Assembly (NCBI RefSeq): GCF_963678635.1 | Contig: NC_087067.1 | Coordinates: 39,011,379-39,075,378, forward strand | Reading direction: 5' to 3' | DNA length: 64,000 nucleotides | Source: Symsagittifera roscoffensis | Taxonomy: Eukaryota; Xenacoelomorpha; Acoela; Convolutidae | Part shown: positions 1 to 11,900 of the stretch, one piece after another | How the letters are laid out: every line of letters starts with the position of its first letter | Numbering within the stretch: the first letter of the stretch is position 1 | Made by a program: the position numbers and the translations under genes | The notes under the pieces: model-generated | Told to the model about the DNA's origin: nothing | Databases searched by the model: none | The model's input: the letters and a program-made list of their open reading frames with translations, nothing else

Positions 1-53
1 AGTCACCCCAAACACAAACACTCCGTCACTGCCTTCGACTCAAAAGTCGGAAC
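1..53. mobile_element. Right end of a second GTTCCGACT element, cut by window edge
   Basis: Aligns over about 50 bp with the right end of the 61.9-62.4 kb element: CACCCC, ACAAACA-TCC, CTTCG and AAAGTCGGAAC in the same order. The remainder lies beyond the left edge, presumably in a FANCM intron. Confidence 0.5.
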
Positions 54-193
54 ACATCTGCGGAACACTTTTGGCAGTTTTTTTATTCGGATGATTTGAT
101 TGGGAAACAATTAATTATTTATTATTTGTATACGACTACTCTGATTATTACAATACACAACCAATTAAAATGAACAGAACTTAAACTACTGAC

Positions 194-3100
194 TGAGTTT
201 GAGGTGTGTTGCTGCGCCTGCTTCTGTTGAAATTTGACCCATGCCGCCCTCAGTTCAAATCGAGACAATTGCTCTGCATTCTTGTTCCATAGTACCCCCG
301 AGTGACGCAATTTGCCCACCAAAGGCATCAAAATCTACAACAGAATCTGACCTAAGCTCAGAATTCCTTCAAAAACGACTTCCTCACTTAAGCAAAAACC
401 AATATGCCTCAATTCTTGTGAAAAACCCCGTTATTAGTTTTACACTACACGAAGTGCATTGCCATACAAAAAATGTATTCAGAGCAAGCCTTGTAAGTTA
501 CCGTGTGAAGAAATTGATTTCTGATCTCTAAAATCGGTCCTGTCAACTGAACCACGTGAGTTTTCACGCTCCTGTCGTGACAGTATTGTGCTAATTGCTG
601 TTCAGTCCTCGCCTCTACACGTGAAATCTTCAGGTTTTCCACCACCTCTTGAACACTTTTCGCGTCACTTCCCGGAGTTGCAGTCAGGGCGACTATTCTG
701 AACTGGGAATTGTATTCTGAGATTTTGGACACGACCTTGAAACAAATCAGAGCTCGACCTGGCCTCGAGTTTGTACACGGCTCTTAATCAAAGCTTGAAA
801 ATTTGAGCAATTTGCAATTCGAGTAATCTTTGGTGAATTGTGAGAAATACTAAAATATGATTTTTGAAGTCTGTAACTATGTCATGGGAAGGGATCCCAT
901 TCTAGAATTTTCTTCATTGTAGGGGTGTTCAGATTTGTTGATTTCTTAAGATTAACCAAACTGATTTCCCTGGTTTAAAGGAAACACTATAAAGACCTCA
1001 TCTTTCCATCAAAAACATCTAACCGATTGATTTAAAAGTCAGAAACTGAAATTGTTCATATTACTCCTGAACAAAAACGATGAAATTTTAACCAGTACCG
1101 CGGCAATTAGCGTAAAAACAATTCGCTTGAGAGATTTATATGTAATTCTGTTAAGGGACAACTCGCGGAAAAACCAAATAGGCAACAAATGGAAGGAAAC
1201 AAACAGCTTTATTTTAACAATCATTTTGTGCATGAACGTTCCCTGAAACTCTCCATACTGAGTCACTCATCTAATAAGTAAAGGCCACAGCTGAGGGGTT
1301 CAGGAATGGTCTTATCCGCTTCTCACCTGACAGTAAGCGTAGTTGCCTTTGGCCTTGTGGGCCTCGTCAATCATGAGCAGCCTGATTGTGTTGGGGTCAA
1401 CCACAAGACGGGAGAGGTCATTGGCCATAGTCTGTGGGGTCAGGAACATCAGACACTTGTCACTCCACAACTGCTCACGTTTCTTGGGGTTCATGGCTCC
1501 TGCAAATTATAAATTAGCTTAAAAAAACGACTTCACTGAACTATTTAGAATCTGCATATTTATGGAAATAGATTCAATTTTAGAAAACAAAAATGAAAGT
1601 TTTGAATAAAAAAATACAGTCTTGTGGCACGTAAGAATTTTATAATTATCAGCAAATTGAAGGTTGTCGAATGACATAAATGCTTGAAAAATATTTCATA
1701 GTAAGCTCGTGAAAGTTCTCAATATCATTTTTCTTTTCAAATCACGTATTAATTTACCTAGCAGGACTTTTGGATCTTTATATCTACTTCTACCCAGAGG
1801 CAGAACTCTTTAAGTGAAACGGGGTGAAATTATTTATAAGATACAATATTTGCGTATATTCCACCACTGAATTAGTCGGTCTTATAAATGAGTAAATATT
1901 TTTACCGATGATCAATGGGTGGATAGTGACCAGACGTAGATGCTTTAAGATAACTGCAAACTGAATTACAAAATTAATTGGAGCTCTTTGGAAGCTAATA
2001 TGTTCTGATTAAAAACTTTAATTCAAGTGTCTACAGAAAAATAGGCAAACAAACAAACCAACCTGTTAGCTCAACGGTGTCATCTCTGCTTAGTCCCATG
2101 ATGTCTGTACATGCAGCTATCTGTTGGGCCACCAATGGCTTAGTGGGCGCCAAGAAGACCACTTTCCCTGAAAAATATAGTCATAGCAACCGAGCAACCC
2201 GCATAAACCATGAATAAATATGCTGTCAACTAGCTTGCAATAGTTTTCTTGCATTTATGATCAAGCATTCATACTATGACATCGGCAAAGATTCTCGCGG
2301 AAATTGTCCCGGTACGTAGATTCATATTTATTGAATCGCTGCCCAGAAAAAACATGGTAATCTACAGCGTCGTTCTTTTATTGTTCTCACCTCTTGGAAA
2401 CCATCTGTGGTAGTTGTACATTACAACTGCAGCAATGAAAGTTTTTCCCAATCCCGTAGGTAGAACTACCATTGTGTTATGGAAGAGGGCGGTTTGCACT
2501 ATTTCCAACTGGTAATCCCTCACTGGTAAGTTCACAGGATAAATCCACTCCATTCCTGCGGCCGAGTCAAACCCATCAGCTGAAAAGAAACAGAACTTTT
2601 TTCGCTCCCTAAATAAAACAAACACGAGTACTTATTTGTAAATCATATAATAATTCAACACGGAGGTGGCGCTGCACTTTGCAAACACAAGCGAAAAAAC
2701 GGCAAGAAAAAGCTTAAAAAGAACAAAATAAGAAAAAAGCAACAAAAACAGCCAACAGACATTTGGAAAAAATTCAATGACGCAAAGAAACAGAAAAATA
2801 TATGGCCTGAAAGCTCTTTGAATTTCAAGATCAATTTCTCATTGTCACTTTTTAGATCAACTCAATTTAAATAATTGGAGAGCAAATTTCGCCAATCATT
2901 TAGCAAATGAACTTGAATTGAACACAGAAAATTCATATATACCTAAGAGCATTCATAAATGCAATAATATGTATGAATGCACTTTCTGTAGCTATCAGAG
3001 CAATTTAAATCATCACGATCTGTATAATTTTAAACCATACCTCAATCCTTGGATAGCCAGGTTTTCAAGTCGATTGCCCTACTCAACTGTGCCACGGACG

Positions 3101-4261
3101 CATACACAAACCAAGCACTAGTCACTGATAAATTGGATAATACATGCTATTTAACTGTCAATGCAATGCAACAAAAGGCCCACCAACTGAGCACTTTATT
3201 GGCGAGTTGGATTAGAAAAAAGAGAACTTCGTCATATGACACTACGCTCGATAGCTGGCTGGTGTAACTATCGTGGCTAGTTCCTTCAGGTTTTTCAGTA
3301 TGCACAACAAAGTGCACAAAAGAACCCGATCTGAACAAGCAGTTGTAATCGTAGGCCGTTAGAAAAAACTTATTATACAACAAAAGACAGAACACTTTTT
3401 CGGTCTGTTTTTAAACATAAAATCTCATCAAAAATTCATGAGCAATTCGAGAAAAAAAAAGAAAAATAGCTTGAAAATTTTCAATTTTACAAATTTTATC
3501 GCCTAAAATAGTACATCCCCAAAAAAATTTTACTTCTCCTAATATCATTAAAAATTGACTTGCATTAAGTGACATACCTTTGATTTATGTAACTACTTAT
3601 CACGAGTGTAAAAGAACCAGCCGAAGTATAAAGCGAGCGAAAATGAGCTGAGTATATATTACAGCCGAAAAATTACATGATGTGAATGAAATTTGCAAAC
3701 CTTTCGCAACTGTTACACAATTGTTACATAACTATTATATAGCACTTACATATTTTCGCCTGGTTGATACTTCGGCTGGTTTGTATACCACCACTTACCA
3801 CACCGCTTTGAATCGCTTTCTAGCTTCTCCAATTCCAAGGCAGCTATTAACAAGTCATCGTCGTTCAGTTGGTCATCGACCTCGTGCATTTGCTCATCAC
3901 ATACTTGGTCCAGCATTCGAACTGGATCATAATTAACCAATTCGACAGCGGAATCATGCGCAAAGAACTCGCGATTCGCTGCTGTTTTCGGACGACTTGA
4001 TACAACCGGCTCGACTCTCGCAACTTGGGCAGGAACTACACGGTCTTTACCCCGTCCTTTTCCAAAACTAACAGCACCAGTTGAGCTCTGACCTTGACCT
4101 CGTTTCTGGATCTTAGCTCTTTTAGCAGAAGATCCTGAAAATGCTGAAGGATTTTTCGAACTTGAAGGCTTGGACGTCTTTTTCGACGTTGAAGATCCTG
4201 ATGATGTTGAGTCAGTTTTCTTCCGCTTTCCCCACTGCTTGAAAAGCGTGCTCTGCTTCAT
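194..4261 (-). CDS. FANCM: FANCM DNA translocase/helicase, 5' exons (partial gene)
   Basis: The protein is the Fanconi anaemia M translocase, which remodels branched DNA and stalled forks and anchors the FA core complex in the nucleus. Exons on the minus strand: 3799-4261 (start ATG at 4261), 2391-2579, 2063-2167, 1327-1499, 502-735 and probably 194-334; all have GT donors and AG acceptors and phases join without error. The N-terminus has the conserved STLFKQWG motif at residues 4-11, then a Ser/Lys-rich low-complexity stretch. Exon 2 carries [13 protein letters not shown] and Walker A PTGLGKT (195-201). Exon 4 carries DEAH (297-300) and ends GNYAYCQ. Exon 5 has the TATPGSD motif III. Exon 6 is assigned by [14 protein letters not shown], matching the family's helical insert; its donor (193) is a guess between two GT sites. 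Helicase domain 2 and the C-terminal ERCC4 region lie beyond the left edge. The family assignment is secure. Confidence 0.93.
3035..3101 (-). repeat. Degenerate tRNA-derived SINE head in FANCM intron 1
   Basis: Read on the minus strand the segment begins GCGTCCG and has an A-box-like TGGCACAGTTGAGTAG, followed about 45 bp later by a weak B-box-like GGATTGAGGTA. Box order and spacing are those of a pol III tRNA-type promoter, but no cloverleaf with a matching acceptor stem is visible, so it is read as a decayed SINE head rather than a tRNA gene. Confidence 0.35.
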
Positions 4262-4570
4262 GGTTAGTCAAACATCGAAACCAAATCTGAATTGTAGGCT
4301 GAAATTTACCTACCGTTTCAACAAGCTGTAAGACCATTCTTTTAAAAAACTTTTAAAACTTACTATTCAGCCTATAAATATCTATCTATATGTAATAATT
4401 TCCATACAATGCAGTGTGTAAATGATAACATTACCTCTTTGAGCCTATCCACAAAACAATTAATTTTTAAGTTTCTATGAGAAAAATTCTATAGCCAAGT
4501 TAACTTCTATGTTCTATCAAGACGAGTTTTAAATGTTTTGTCGCTTCTATGACTGTCCAAAAGTTTCCTA

Positions 4571-5170
4571 TCAAATTGTGGAATGCACACTTTCTTCAAC
4601 CGCAGCCTTCGCTAGGAAATCGGTGAACCGGTGCACCTTCATATAATGACCTTTCAAAGCCGTTTTGTCCTTCATACATGTATCACATTGCGAGCACTGA
4701 ATTTTTGGCACATTTTCTTCATGTTTCAAACTATGCCTCTTAATGTTGCTGCTTTTATTTGACCGATATGCGCAAACCTTGCACAGAAACAATCTGCCTT
4801 CAGCCGAAGTAACTTCCTGCCATGTTTGATTAAACACCGCAGTGCTAGCATTTAACGGTGACGAAATCGTTTCAGCTGAAAACTTTCCGAGAGCAGCAGC
4901 AGCTTGAATCGGCTGCATTTTAGGCTTCTTAGGAATCGTTAGAAGACTTTTAACCCCCTGACTTCCCACAAATTCCCGCTTAAGAGCTGAGTTCATCATC
5001 TTTACTTTTTCAGATAAATTTGTTTCAGAAGTTGACATCAGCAACATAGAGCCGCAGTTAAGCCCAGTTGCAGAATGCGCAATTGAAAATAATTCCGGAA
5101 TTTCTTTCAGAAAACTTAGGGTATCGTGCGATAAATTCACAGTAGCGGAAACCATAACTTCGCAACTCAT
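4571..5170 (-). CDS. Two-finger C2H2 zinc finger protein, single exon
   Basis: An intact 199-codon frame starts at ATG 5170 and stops at 4571. Two C2H2 fingers lie near the C-terminus: finger 1 at residues 130-150 (C-x2-C-x12-H-x3-H) and finger 2 at 159-180 (C-x2-C-x12-H-x4-H). The N-terminal two thirds is rich in Ser, Leu and Ala and I do not recognise it; there is no BTB, KRAB or SCAN domain. Adjacent C2H2 fingers imply nucleic-acid binding, but the target is unknown. The gene lies 309 bp upstream of the FANCM start on the same strand. The absence of introns could mean a small intronless gene, a retrocopy, or one exon of a larger gene. Coding status is inferred from frame length and the two well-formed fingers. 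Confidence 0.72.
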   Translation of the reverse strand: MSCEVMVSATVNLSHDTLSFLKEIPELFSIAHSATGLNCGSMLLMSTSETNLSEKVKMMNSALKREFVGSQGVKSLLTIPKKPKMQPIQAAAALGKFSAETISSPLNASTAVFNQTWQEVTSAEGRLFLCKVCAYRSNKSSNIKRHSLKHEENVPKIQCSQCDTCMKDKTALKGHYMKVHRFTDFLAKAAVEESVHSTI

Positions 5171-5574
5171 TTTCTAAAACTCTTCAGATCTTCATTTATT
5201 CATTATGTTCAATTGAAACTCAATTCATTTAGTTTTCGAATTTTTCAGGTTTTCTATTTGTACATTTGAAAATTTTAACCACTTTTCAGTATAACTTAAG
5301 CTGCCGAAAAAGGAGCAATATCGTATAACTCACCCAGACAGCTCGCAAAATCTAATTGAAACCGAACCTTTGAACCAACGATTCGCACTTAAGTACATGA
5401 CCAAATTAAACCGCGCTGACGCTCGAAAAAAAGTGGCGGATTTCCAGTAAATGGACGTTTGCCGCGCATAGACAGAATTTCAAAGTTCAATTTCCTTTGA
5501 ATAAGTCGATGCAAATCAAATAACGAATAACGGTAATAAAAATTTCGTGAAACCAAATTACAACACAGAGGCGA
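5171..5574. other. Intergenic, no gene seen
   Basis: AT-rich sequence upstream of the zinc finger start; presumably contains its promoter and 5' UTR, but I see no convincing TATA box or other element. Confidence 0.5.
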
Positions 5575-5760
5575 GCGGCTATGGCCTTGTGGGTCAGGCA
5601 TGGGTCTCCCAGCATGAAGGTAGTATGTTCGATCCCGTTTTTGAGGGGTCCCAGTGTCGCCCACCTTCAAGGTGGGATCAGCTACCGCGAAATGAATAAC
5701 AATCCCCTCCCCCAAGGTTGACCCTGCAACTCCCTAGGACCTGTGGTTAAAAAACAAAAC
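5575..5760 (+). mobile_element. tRNA-derived SINE
   Basis: An A-box-like TGGCCTTGTGGG at 5582-5593 and a near-perfect B-box TGTTCGATCCC at 5626-5636 are 44 bp apart, as in tRNA-type pol III promoters. A GC-rich body follows (GGTCCCAGTGTCGCCCACC and onward), much richer in GC than the surroundings, ending in an A-rich AAAACAAAACAAC tail near 5760. Absence of a full cloverleaf argues for a SINE rather than a tRNA gene. Target-site duplications were not identified. Confidence 0.62.
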
Positions 5761-6355
5761 AACAAAAGCGAAGCAGAGCTTCAAACTATTTGCGATACAA
5801 CACTAAAAAAGCATGGAAATTAGCCGAAATTCATTGCATTGAGAAATTTGGAAATATTTAGTCGAAAATAAACAACTACCAAAAATTCGATAAGTTTGAT
5901 TCAAGTCAGCGCAATTCGAGGAAAACCTGCTGAGAAACACATTTTCCAGCGTTTAATTAGCTTTGAAACAAACATTAACCAGCGGCAACAAAAAAAACGA
6001 TATGCGCAGACAACCGTTCAGCCAAAAAACATTCAAAACTTTGAGCTATAAAAATTATTCGAACTTTTTTTCGTAAAGAAACAAACAAAAATTTTTTCGC
6101 CCTTCAAAAGACGTATCATGAGGCCACTTTCGAAAAGAAGTTTGAAAGAAATTACACGAAACCATTAAAGGTAAAATTATTAAATATAAGAGTATCTTTC
6201 GATACAATATTAGAATGCTGCAGACAAGAAGCGAAAAAGAGCCACGAATTCAAAAAAAAATCAAAAGATTTCAAATTAACCACATCTACAAAAGTCAGAA
6301 AATACAAAGAATAGAAAAATTTTTTGCTTTCGAAGAACAAAAAATTAGGTCACTA
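5761..6355. other. Intergenic, one short hairpin repeat only
   Basis: AT-rich. Holds a short dispersed hairpin motif (AGCGAAGCAGAGCTTC, about 5768-5783), otherwise nothing recognisable. Confidence 0.5.
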
Positions 6356-6503
6356 AGCCAATAAACCATGAACCGAAACCATTTAAGCCGACTTCAGCTT
6401 TCAAGCAAAAAAAATTAATTTCAAAATTTACTAATTTGGCTGATTTTTTTTGCTTAAAAGCTATAAGTCGGCCTAAATGTTTTCAGTTTATGGTTTATTG
6501 GCT
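6356..6503. mobile_element. 148-bp foldback MITE
   Basis: The two ends are inverted copies: left AGCCAATAAACCATGAAC and right end reverse complement AGCCAATAAACCATAAAC, and the match continues inward through GCCGACTT to the A/T-rich centre. Arms are about 60 bp and cover most of the element. No coding capacity. Superfamily and target duplication are unclear. Confidence 0.65.
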
Positions 6504-8026
6504 CATCATACGTTTATTAAAAGTCGAAAATAAGTAAAACTCCCAAATGATACAAATTAACATGAACCGCTTTCAATTGCAATGAAAAACCACTCACAGC
6601 ACAAGAGATATTGCATGCTTATGGCAAGTGTAAAAAATACAGTATGACACTCAAAAGTATCAATAAAATTTGCTAACATTATGAAATGGACTGAAAATAA
6701 AAAAATTTTGAAACAGTTTTCGAGTTATTTTTTTCACAGATGGAGGAGTTTCGAGATGATCGAAGAAGAGTTTGATTTGAAACTATCGAAATTTTGAAAC
6801 ACGTATGAATTATTAGACACAGAGCGAAGCCGAGCTTCAGATCACTTGCGATACAAAAATCAATCACTATGATTACCAGCAAATGAACAGATAATTCAAA
6901 AATTGAAAGAAAAAAAAACAAAAAAAAAATCGTTTTTTTTTTGTCAAAAAATTAACAAAAACTGCAAAAAAGAACGAAGAATATAACTCAATTACTTGCC
7001 CAAAACCGGAATACACTGAAATATTTTTTAAGTTGAGCTTAAAACACGGAATACACTGAGATGTTTTTTTTTTCAATTTGAGTAAACGATGCCTAATTTT
7101 AGGCAAAATAGGTACTGCTGCAACTAAACCGACAAAGCTGCTGACAAATCATTTTTGACGCGCTGTAAATGCAAACCATTGACCTTTGTCTTGGTTTGTG
7201 CGTGAGCTCTTCGCCACATACGCGCACTAACATCTGACTGTTGATTTCACATGAACCACGGAAGAATTCTAGCACCCAACTTCAATTGCAATTATCGTAA
7301 GCCTTGTTTATATCAGAAAAGTCTTTGCTTAGGAAAGCAAGCCGATATAAAACAATAAGACAAAAGGTAGTCAGATAACTGAGTGTAATCGAGAAAAAAA
7401 AACTACGCAGTGGCGTCCGTCCGAAATCGAATATAATTTTCTATTGGGGGACAAGCAAAATCTAGACTTGCCAGTTCAGTTTTAATCATAACTAGAGCTG
7501 TAAAAAAAGTGTTCACTGAAATTAAAAGTCGAGATCTTGAACACGAGACCTTTGCTATTGTGAGTATAAATATCGTGATCAAATTTTTCAATGAAAGAAC
7601 GAATAATCTATCAAGCAAAACTAGTTTATTAATGATTTGTTTGAAATGACTTTTTTGACTGTTCGAACGCAATAATGAAAGTAAAAGACTGAGCTCACGA
7701 AAAAATATCGCCCATAACCTAAAAAATATTTTAAATTGAATACTATTCGGTTGCTAATAGAACTGACGGTCTTCCGAATTACAGCACACAGAGGCGAAGA
7801 TGCACTTCGCATACACAAGCAAAAATATGACCGATAAACTACTGGGAAAAACTGAATTTAAGTGACGCACGCCAATGATGAGTCTACATAATTGCTAAGT
7901 GATGCAAGCCAATTATAACGCATTAGCACTAACAGTCAATTAAAACAGAAATTTACCAAGTACCTTGCCTCAATTTATCGAGGGGACGCAGTTGAACAAG
8001 TATACGACAAAATTCATTTAAAACAT
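6504..8026. other. Intergenic, no gene seen
   Basis: AT-rich. Two short hairpin repeats (6818-6856 and 7788-7816) of the AGGCGAAGNTGCACTTCGC/GCGAAGCCGAGCTTC type are present. Open frames here are short and lack any domain signature. Confidence 0.5.
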
Positions 8027-8096
8027 CCGACCCTGCCCAGGTTTGAACCCACTTTTTTGTTGTGGGTCGCCTTATCTACCTCTACGCTAGAGATCC
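8027..8096 (-). repeat. tRNA-like SINE head or tRNA pseudogene
   Basis: On the minus strand: seven bases GGATCTC, then an A-box TAGCGTAGAGGTAG exactly at tRNA position 8, and a B-box GGTTCAAACC beginning near position 48. The 3' side does not pair with the first seven bases, so a functional tRNA is unlikely. A tRNA-derived SINE promoter is the best reading. Confidence 0.5.
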
Positions 8097-8351
8097 ATGA
8101 TACAATGAACAATTTAGATGCATGATACATTGAACAGATCGATGAATTCTAGAACAATTTGCCCACTTTGAAGGAACTGGGTCATTAGGGAAAATAAGTT
8201 TGTCAAGAACTACGCTGAAACTACTTTGTTAAATCCCAAAAAATGTGCGCAACTTGTTTATAATTTGTTTTAGCAAAGATTTGGTTTTCATATAGTAGAA
8301 ATCACATTTCTTGTCTAACAAGCAAAAATAATTGCTTTTACACAGGTTTTT

Positions 8352-8608
8352 GGATATTAAATCCTTCAAGAAATTTGTTGGGCTGTGTAAGAGGCTTCGT
8401 GTGATATAATTTTCTCATCTATTAACAAATAAGTATCAACGGAATTCTTAATTAATTGAAAAAAAGTCAAAATGGCCCAGTCAAAAATTGACTATTATAT
8501 TTCTGGTGAAATTCTAAGCAACTCTTATTTATCACTTTTTTCTTACCTTGACCCAATTTGAGAAAAATGCGTTTTGTTCGTTTTGTCCGGATAATTTGAA
8601 AACATAAT
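8352..8608. mobile_element. Fossil arm of the 56-kb foldback element
   Basis: Shares ordered blocks with the right arm of the complete foldback element at 56035-56766: TTTGTTGGGCTGTGTAAGAG, a GATATAATT block, and CCAATTTGAGAAAAATGCG followed by GTTTTGTCCGG near the outer end. Only one arm is evident here and it is strongly diverged, so this is an old, partial copy. Confidence 0.6.
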
Positions 8609-8972
8609 CACGACCTAAATAAGAGTCTGCATATAATGGAAGGTACAGAAGCTACACAGCTCTTGCGTTTGAACAACGATATAAAAAAGCTTTAATATTC
8701 AAATTCAATTAAAACTCGAAACTATCTCCAAAACGAGAAGCTATCGACAAGCAATCAACTATTTCGTTGCTGCTAAAGTTCAAATAAATTAATCAAATCA
8801 CTAGGCATTATCAATACCTCGACTGTACAAATACAGCTGCTAAGCAAACACAACGATCAACGTAGTAAGTAGTACTTCAACATTAAGCATCAAATGGATA
8901 ACGAAACTTTCAACACTATTGCACACAAGGTCAAGCTTGGATCACAAAATAGAACAAGAAAAACTAGTATGT

Positions 8973-11900
8973 TTAAGCTGAAGCTACAGGTGCGGATTTA
9001 TTTTCACTGTCGACTCCGTTGGTTTGGGCGTCTCCATTGGGCATCTCGTCCATCTTCGCCTTCTTGGAGGGGATCGAGTCAGAATCGGAGGTAGGGTCTG
9101 CTTTTCGCTTCGTTGCTGCGTCGTCTTCGTCCTTGGAATAGAAAACTGTCATTGACTTGAGACTCAACCTCACCCTCCCCTCCTGCTCAAAAAAATCGCC
9201 CTCGCAAATAGCTTAGTCACCCCACAATTTTTTTTATAAGGCCAACAGAGGAACTAAGAACTTCTGGATATTACAGGAGACCTTTCAGTTACTATTACAC
9301 TTATTTAGAGACATTTAGGAGTCTGTGCACATTTTACATTACATAAGAGTACTTAAATTGCTAGAAACCGAAACAAAAAATTAGCAGTTGAGCTGGATTT
9401 TTCCACTGGTGAGTGATCGCGGCAAAGTAGTAAAGACAGAGTCCTCATTTGATAATTCAACTAATACATGCAGATGCGATCCCAGCCAAACAAAAAACAT
9501 AATGAATACTGTCAGTTTTTAATTTTCTGTACGGTTAATAGTTAATTAGTCTTCTTAATTAATAGTATCTAGAAATTGCATTTAAAAATGGAAGTCTACC
9601 TTTTCCATATGCGTGCTGCCAGTGTTTGAGTTGTTAGTTTCGGCGACAGCTGGCTGGGGCTGTTTCTCCTTCAGGGGACTTTTCCTCTTCACCAGATGGT
9701 TGATGCTCTTCGCAGGTCCACTGGCCACACCTGCCGATTCACTCATCTCAGCCGCTTCTTTCTCCTCCACCTAAAACAAATCAGATAAATGATCCTTGAG
9801 TTAACTATCTGAAGTTCTAAACACATCTAAATCAGATTTACTGACTACTCATTCCAAATGCTCCAGAGCTAAAAACTTCCATCACGTTGATAACTTGATA
9901 AAATCCTTGGCTATATGCACCTGTCTTGGCTATCTAGTCTGTACAAAATAGTCCCATACGAAACAGTCCCACCCAATAGATTTTTTTTAATCCATTCAAA
10001 AAGAAACAGGTTGTTCAAGCTGTTTCATTTGCGAACACTTAATAACGAAACTTGCTAACTATCGATGGAAATCATACTTACAAATAAAAATTCTTGAGTT
10101 ACTGATTTCTGAAGGGATGCTTTAATTAAACACCGACCACTGGCAAACAACTCCCTTTCCTGGCACAAAGTAATGGCCGTGTGCGTACAAAAGAATACTC
10201 CGTTACAATCGTTAAAGATCACTGCCACTTCCCCGATCCAGCTGACATCGAAAAAACGTAAGTTCAGAAAAACACTTAAAGATTGAGCAGTAGTATCTGA
10301 TGTAACACCGAGGCGACTATTTCGCAGCCCAACGTGATGTGAACCGAGAAACAGCTGTTTTACCTAGTTAGTCTGCAAATCAGCAAGCTGTAAATAGAGT
10401 TCGACGCGAACAAAGACCGAAGATGGCAGAGCCAACTTCGCTGACTGGCTTTGAATTACCACTGGCTCTTCAGAAAACTCAAGACGGAGAGCAGCTCCTG
10501 CTTCATGATTCTAGTCCCTAAGATGAAAATCGGGCTATTGTGTTCTCCACGTTACCTGGGTTAGACCTACTATCTTTATCAGATGATTCGTACTGTTTTC
10601 GACTGCTCCCCTTGTATTCTATCAATTTAATACAATACAAGCTTCTGTTGAAGGATGCCTTATTCCTAATCTTTACGCTCTGCTACCCAACAAAAAGGAA
10701 TCAACTTAATGTCGCACAGTTGATTCCCCAAAACGCGCTACAATTGATTTCGAAGTAGCTGTGCGAAACTCAATAGCTAGCCATCAGAGTGCTCAAACTC
10801 AAGTGATGTTTTTTCCATATGAGTCAAGCGTCTGGCGACATGTTCAATCGTCAGGCGATACTCACAATTACCTTAACTTTCGCGAACTTCTTCAAATGCT
10901 TCTCGCAACAGCATTTCTGCCCGTAGCAGACGTTCCCAATGCTTTCGAGCTTCTGCAAGGTATGGCATCTGAAGAAAGTCAACCGATTTTCAAGTATTCC
11001 GAGGACATATATTGGTAGGCTGACTTCAAGGACGACCGAAGCCCAGATTTGACATGGAGCAATGGAGTTGCCATCAAGAGTAAAAACGACCTTTCCCTCA
11101 CTAACAACGCTGTAAAAGGTTGGAACAGCAATTTCGTGAAACTGGTCAACAGTAAGCATCCCTCATTTCCAAAACTGATCGAGAATTTCCAGGACAAGCA
11201 AAAGAATAAGGAATTACTGTTAGAAAAAATGCGCGCAGGACAAAAAAGTAGCCAGACCCAAAAAGGCTAAATACCAAAAACTCGACAAAAACTTAATCAC
11301 TATGATTAGGTCATATCAACCCAGCGATATCCTTGCGTTTTCGAAAGGATGTAGTTAGAATATTCAATTAAAATCAGAAGTTTCTTTTGTTTTCAATTTT
11401 CACATTTATTCCACATTGGAAAATTTTTTTATTGCTTGGTAAATTCAATTATTTTCCTTGATTTTTCAAAATTGAGCAGCAGTTAATTTGAAACCGGCAA
11501 AATAATGAATACATACAAGGTGTTGATTTTTCTTCCGTCTTATCAGCTAGAAACGAAATGATCTGTGACTCACCTGTCGCATGGCTTCCTGCAGAGCAGA
11601 CTTTTCCGTTGTGACGTCACTGGCCACATCTCCCTCTCCAGCAGCTTCTGATGTCGTCATCTTCGCACTGCACAGCTTCGCATCCTGGAGCTTTTCTTCC
11701 ATATTGGGAAGGATATCCTACAAAAACATCAACTTTCAGCCCTGCTCATCAAAATCTGATCAAATCAATTGATCCTTATTTCATTCCACAATGCGTTGAT
11801 TCCAATGTTCTCAGCTTATTATCTTTAATTACACCATTCTCCCGTCTTTTCTACACTTCCCTTTCTTGCAATGTCGTCACTGTTCATTTCACTAAGTGGT

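Noticed and set aside
241-531. 97-codon plus-strand frame near the left edge
   Set aside because: It lies antisense to FANCM exons 5 and 6, which are supported by motif and phase; treated as a shadow frame.
5389-5715. 108-codon minus frame rich in Pro/Arg
   Set aside because: Produced by the GC-rich SINE body at 5575-5760.
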